The notes under the pieces: model-generated
Database searches by the model: none
Seen by the model: only the letters and a program-made list of their open reading frames with translations
What the model was told of the DNA's origin: nothing
NCBI GenBank assembly: GCA_022316685.1
Contig: JAKJHU010000625.1
Span: 62,001-126,000 of the forward strand
DNA from: Progne subis subis
Lineage: Eukaryota; Chordata; Aves; Passeriformes; Hirundinidae
DNA length: 64,000 nucleotides
Direction of reading: 5' to 3'
Program-made: the position numbers and the translations under genes
In this document: positions 61,506-64,000 of the stretch, one piece after another
How the letters are laid out: each line of letters starts with the position of its first letter
Position numbering within the stretch: the stretch's first letter is position 1

Positions 61506-62031
61506 GACGCCCCGCTACCCCTGCTGGAGCGGCTCACACCACGCTTGCAGGGGAGAAGAGGACAGCCCTTAGCACCCGGAGGGTCCTCTTCAGGCAGCCG
61601 AGCCCACACCACCAGGTTTTATTCGGTTCCGGGAGGGGGTAAGTTACCCTTCGGGAGGGGACTTACTTTAAAGGAGGGTTCTTCGGGGAAGGAAGACCCT
61701 AATTTGGGAAGGGATCCCCCCTTTGTGGGAGATCCTAGGCTGCGCAGCTCAGGGGGTGGAGGTTTGCCCCACTCTCCTGCGGGATCCCTCCTCGGAACGC
61801 GCCTTGGTTTTTTTCTGTTCTTTAAAATTTAATTTAAGGACAGTGGTTCGGAGTTCGGGAGAGTGGAGACCCCGAAAGTTTTAAAGCCACCGTTTTTTTT
61901 TTCTTTGTCGCGGCTCCCCGGGCTCGGTCGGTTTCGCAATCACCCGGTTTTAAGAGTTGGTCCGCGGTTTGCTATTTTGTTTCATTTTACTTTTGCCTGA
62001 GTGTCTGTGGGGGGCGGCAGGCTTAAGAGAG
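61506..62031 (+). other. ERV4 leader, resumed after ERV3
   Basis: GC-rich leader continuing directly from the target-site CTTG. A T10 tract lies near 61893. No conserved frame ahead of the gag ATG. Confidence 0.7.
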
Positions 62032-63938
62032 ATGGGTGCTCAGCTCTCAGTCGCTCAAAAGGGATTGTATCATAGTTTAAATTCCCTAGTTGAGCTCGCC
62101 AATTTAAAAGTTACAAAAGGCGAGCTGAAAAAGTTAGTTCGATGGCTGTTTCTGCATTTTCCTCAAACATCTCCGGAGTAAGTCTACAGCCCTAAATTTT
62201 GGAGGGCTGTGAATAATAAAATACATAATTTGGCTCTCTCCGGAGACAAAAAAGCATCAGAATTTTTTAATTTGGCCATGCAGCTTTCAGCTGCGTCAGT
62301 AAAAGTACAGAAAGGGGTGCAGAAACAGCCAACACAGACCCCCTGTTCTCCCCAATCCCTTCCCTCGTGTCCCCAGAAGGGAACCCTGAGGGGGGCAGCA
62401 GGACCTCTGCCTGCTGGCTCAGGCCCCCCCAGGACTCCTGGATCCCCCTGCCCGGCCAGTCCTAGCCAGACTGCTCGGGGCTTCTCAGGCAGCCCTGGCC
62501 GGGCTGCTCGAGAATCTCACCCACCCTCATTTTCCCTAGTTAATAAACCCAAAGTTCGTTCTAGTGTTTCAGAGGGGCCAACACAAAATGGAGTCCCCTG
62601 CCCTTGTCCCCAAGATGGAGGGGGCCGCATGGCACGATCCTCCCCATCCCCCTATCCGCCTTCTTTCAATCCCTTTCTTCCCGCCTTTGATCAACCCAAC
62701 CCCTTCCTCTCCTCGGCCCCTCCTATCCCCCAGAAGGCTCCACCCATGCATCCTCCCTCTCCCAAGACCACTCCCACAGCTCCTCCTGTTGGCCCCTCCC
62801 AGGGAAACGCCCAGAAGTCTTCGGCGTCATCCCAGACCACTCCCCCCACTGAAAGACACGCCTCCTGGGCTGCTGGTTCCCATGCTCCCCTGCCCGGTTC
62901 CCACGGTCTGGAACCAGGGAGGGTGGGGCCGGAGCCTGTGTCTACTGAGGCACAGCTGCCTCACCCTATTCCCTCATTAGCCCCAGTCAATTACAAAGCC
63001 TCCCGAGGAGGGCACAACATTTGTGCGGTCCATCACCCATTCTCCCAAGCTACCATCCGGGACCTGTGCAAGGCCCATCGGGATTATGGACGGGACAGCC
63101 CCTGTTTTAGGGGACTGCTCCGCTCTAATCTCGAGGGAACCGTGGTTATTCCTGCTGATCTTAAGCAGTTGTTTTCCTGCCTGATGGACTCCACGGAGTT
63201 CAAGCTGTGGGAAGCAGCGTGGAAGCAGCTGCTTAAGGAAGCATTGCCAGGTCTCCTTGTTGACCCTGAGACAGCGGTCGATGAGGATGGGGGTGCCCTC
63301 ACCTTGGAACACCTTATGGGTGAGGGAAGGTGGGTGGATCCAACGGACCAAGCGTCATCTATTCCAATAAAAGCCCTCAATTTAGTGCGGGAACATGCGG
63401 TGACTGCATTCTTTAGTATGATGCCAGAGGGTCCGGTAGTGCCTTATTATAAGATCATTCAAGACACAAAAGAACCATTTACCAAGTTTGTAGAAAGGCT
63501 CACCCGAGCTATTGAAGTTCAGGTTTCAGACGTGGCAGTGAGGAATGGTATGCTAAGGGAAATGGTGTTCGCAAATGCGAATGGTTTATGCAGAAATGCA
63601 ATTTTGAGTTACCCTTGGACCCCCCTCCTACCATTCAGGACATGCTCAGGGTGTGCCAGCTGAAGGTTCCTTTTATGCAGGGTAACGAACCGGACCCAAA
63701 ACAAAAACAACCCAGAATAGCTACTGTCACTGGCAATCGGTCGTTCTCTACCAGAGACCCAAACCGCAGGCCGCATGTTCCGCAAAGGAATAGATGTATT
63801 ATATGCCGGGAGCCGGGGCACTGGGCAAACAACTGCCCATTGAGGGAAGATATTGAGGTATTGAAGATCAAAAAAGGGGGAGGGGGGGGAGGAGGGAGAA
63901 CAGGGGCGGAGGGCAGAGGCCCCCGCCAGTTAAACTGA
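62032..63938 (+). pseudogene. gag: ERV4 gag, one stop and one frameshift
   Basis: Starts MGAQLSV at 62032 with a Gly2 myristoylation context. Matrix is interrupted by TAA at 62179-62181, after which the same frame continues to 63663 through a long Pro/Ser-rich linker (about 62320-62990) and capsid (major homology region EPFTKFVERLTRAIE near 63472). The frame then changes around 63605-63640, next to a C6 run, into the one carrying the capsid end and a single CCHC knuckle (CIICREPGHWANNC near 63802), followed by Lys, a Gly7 run and a stop at 63938. The organisation parallels ERV2 gag and is better preserved. Confidence 0.88.
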
Positions 63939-64000
63939 AGGAGGAGCGCAGGTCCACCCGGCGCTATGATAAAAATAGGGCGGACCAGGCAGTGGGAGAA

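Larger units (their letters stand above)
51691..64000 (+). mobile_element. ERV4: class II provirus, split by ERV3, running off the window
   Basis: 5' LTR (about 51691-52258), leader, ERV3 insertion at 52455-61501, leader resumed at 61506, and gag from 62032 to beyond nucleocapsid. Pol, env and the 3' LTR would lie past 64000. Matrix start, Pro-rich linker, capsid and single CCHC knuckle resemble ERV2, so the two are related betaretrovirus-like elements. Confidence 0.82.

Noticed and set aside
1..64000. tRNA, rRNA or other structured RNA genes
   Set aside because: The only tRNA-like matches are 14-18-base retroviral primer sites next to LTRs. No complete tRNA or other RNA gene was recognised by eye.

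Overview
The window is repeat-dense vertebrate DNA, almost certainly from a bird and most likely a passerine. It contains a long CR1 LINE, the abundant avian ERVL-type LTR that begins TGTGCTGG, and many endogenous retroviruses (ERVs) of both the gamma-like (class I) and alpha/beta-like (class II) kinds, nested inside one another. I recognise no intact host protein-coding gene. The only host-like signal is a GC/CpG-rich, promoter-like block at about 33.3-34.86 kb. This density of young nested proviruses would suit a W chromosome or another low-recombination region. That is inference; nothing in the sequence proves it.

Layout. 0.9-1.5 kb: ERVL-type solo LTR. 1.67-14.03 kb: one antisense CR1 split twice, by a 415-bp solo LTR (target-site duplication, TSD, CTTAAG) and by provirus ERV1 (3663-11669, + strand, 6-bp TSD CCCTGT, LTRs differing at 2 of 293 positions). 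ERV1 has long open pro, pol and env; its gag is broken once, in a G run. 14.17-15.26 kb: 3' end and LTR of an ERVL-type element. 16.85-18.33 kb: 1.49-kb antisense LTR (TSD GATAT). 18.6-20.4 kb: LTR-like repeat carrying a 725-bp solo LTR (TSD GTTAT). 21.27-29.24 kb: ERV2, an env-less class II provirus with three LTR copies and a captured piece of a foreign pol. 29.2-30.1 kb: old repeats. 30.1-33.3 kb: nothing recognised. 33.3-34.86 kb: CpG-rich block.

35.36-48.86 kb: ERV5, an old gamma-like element with an initiator-Met primer site. It keeps the integrase tail, a Cys-rich accessory ORF and env remnants. It is riddled with later insertions, including an antisense class II provirus ERV6 (41414-47299, Asn primer site, TSD ATGAT), which itself holds a solo LTR (TSD TGGAG). 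48.86-51.69 kb: ERV7, an antisense gamma-like remnant with a solo LTR in its integrase (TSD GTGGT). From 51.69 kb to the window edge: ERV4, a class II provirus on the + strand. Its leader is split by ERV3 (52455-61501, antisense, TSD CTTG), a young gammaretrovirus-like provirus with a His primer site, an amber gag/pol junction, intact protease-RT-RNase H, integrase and env ORFs, and an extra Cys-rich ORF between pol and env.

The most interesting items are: (1) the Cys-rich accessory ORF between pol and env in ERV3, with a counterpart at the same place in ERV5; (2) ERV1, an alpha/beta-like gag-pro-pol paired with a gamma-type env like that of ERV3; (3) a Cys cluster at the RNase H/integrase junction of ERV3; (4) the three-LTR mosaic ERV2; and (5) a set of single-base frameshifts falling in or near homopolymers of otherwise young ERVs, which may be sequencing errors.
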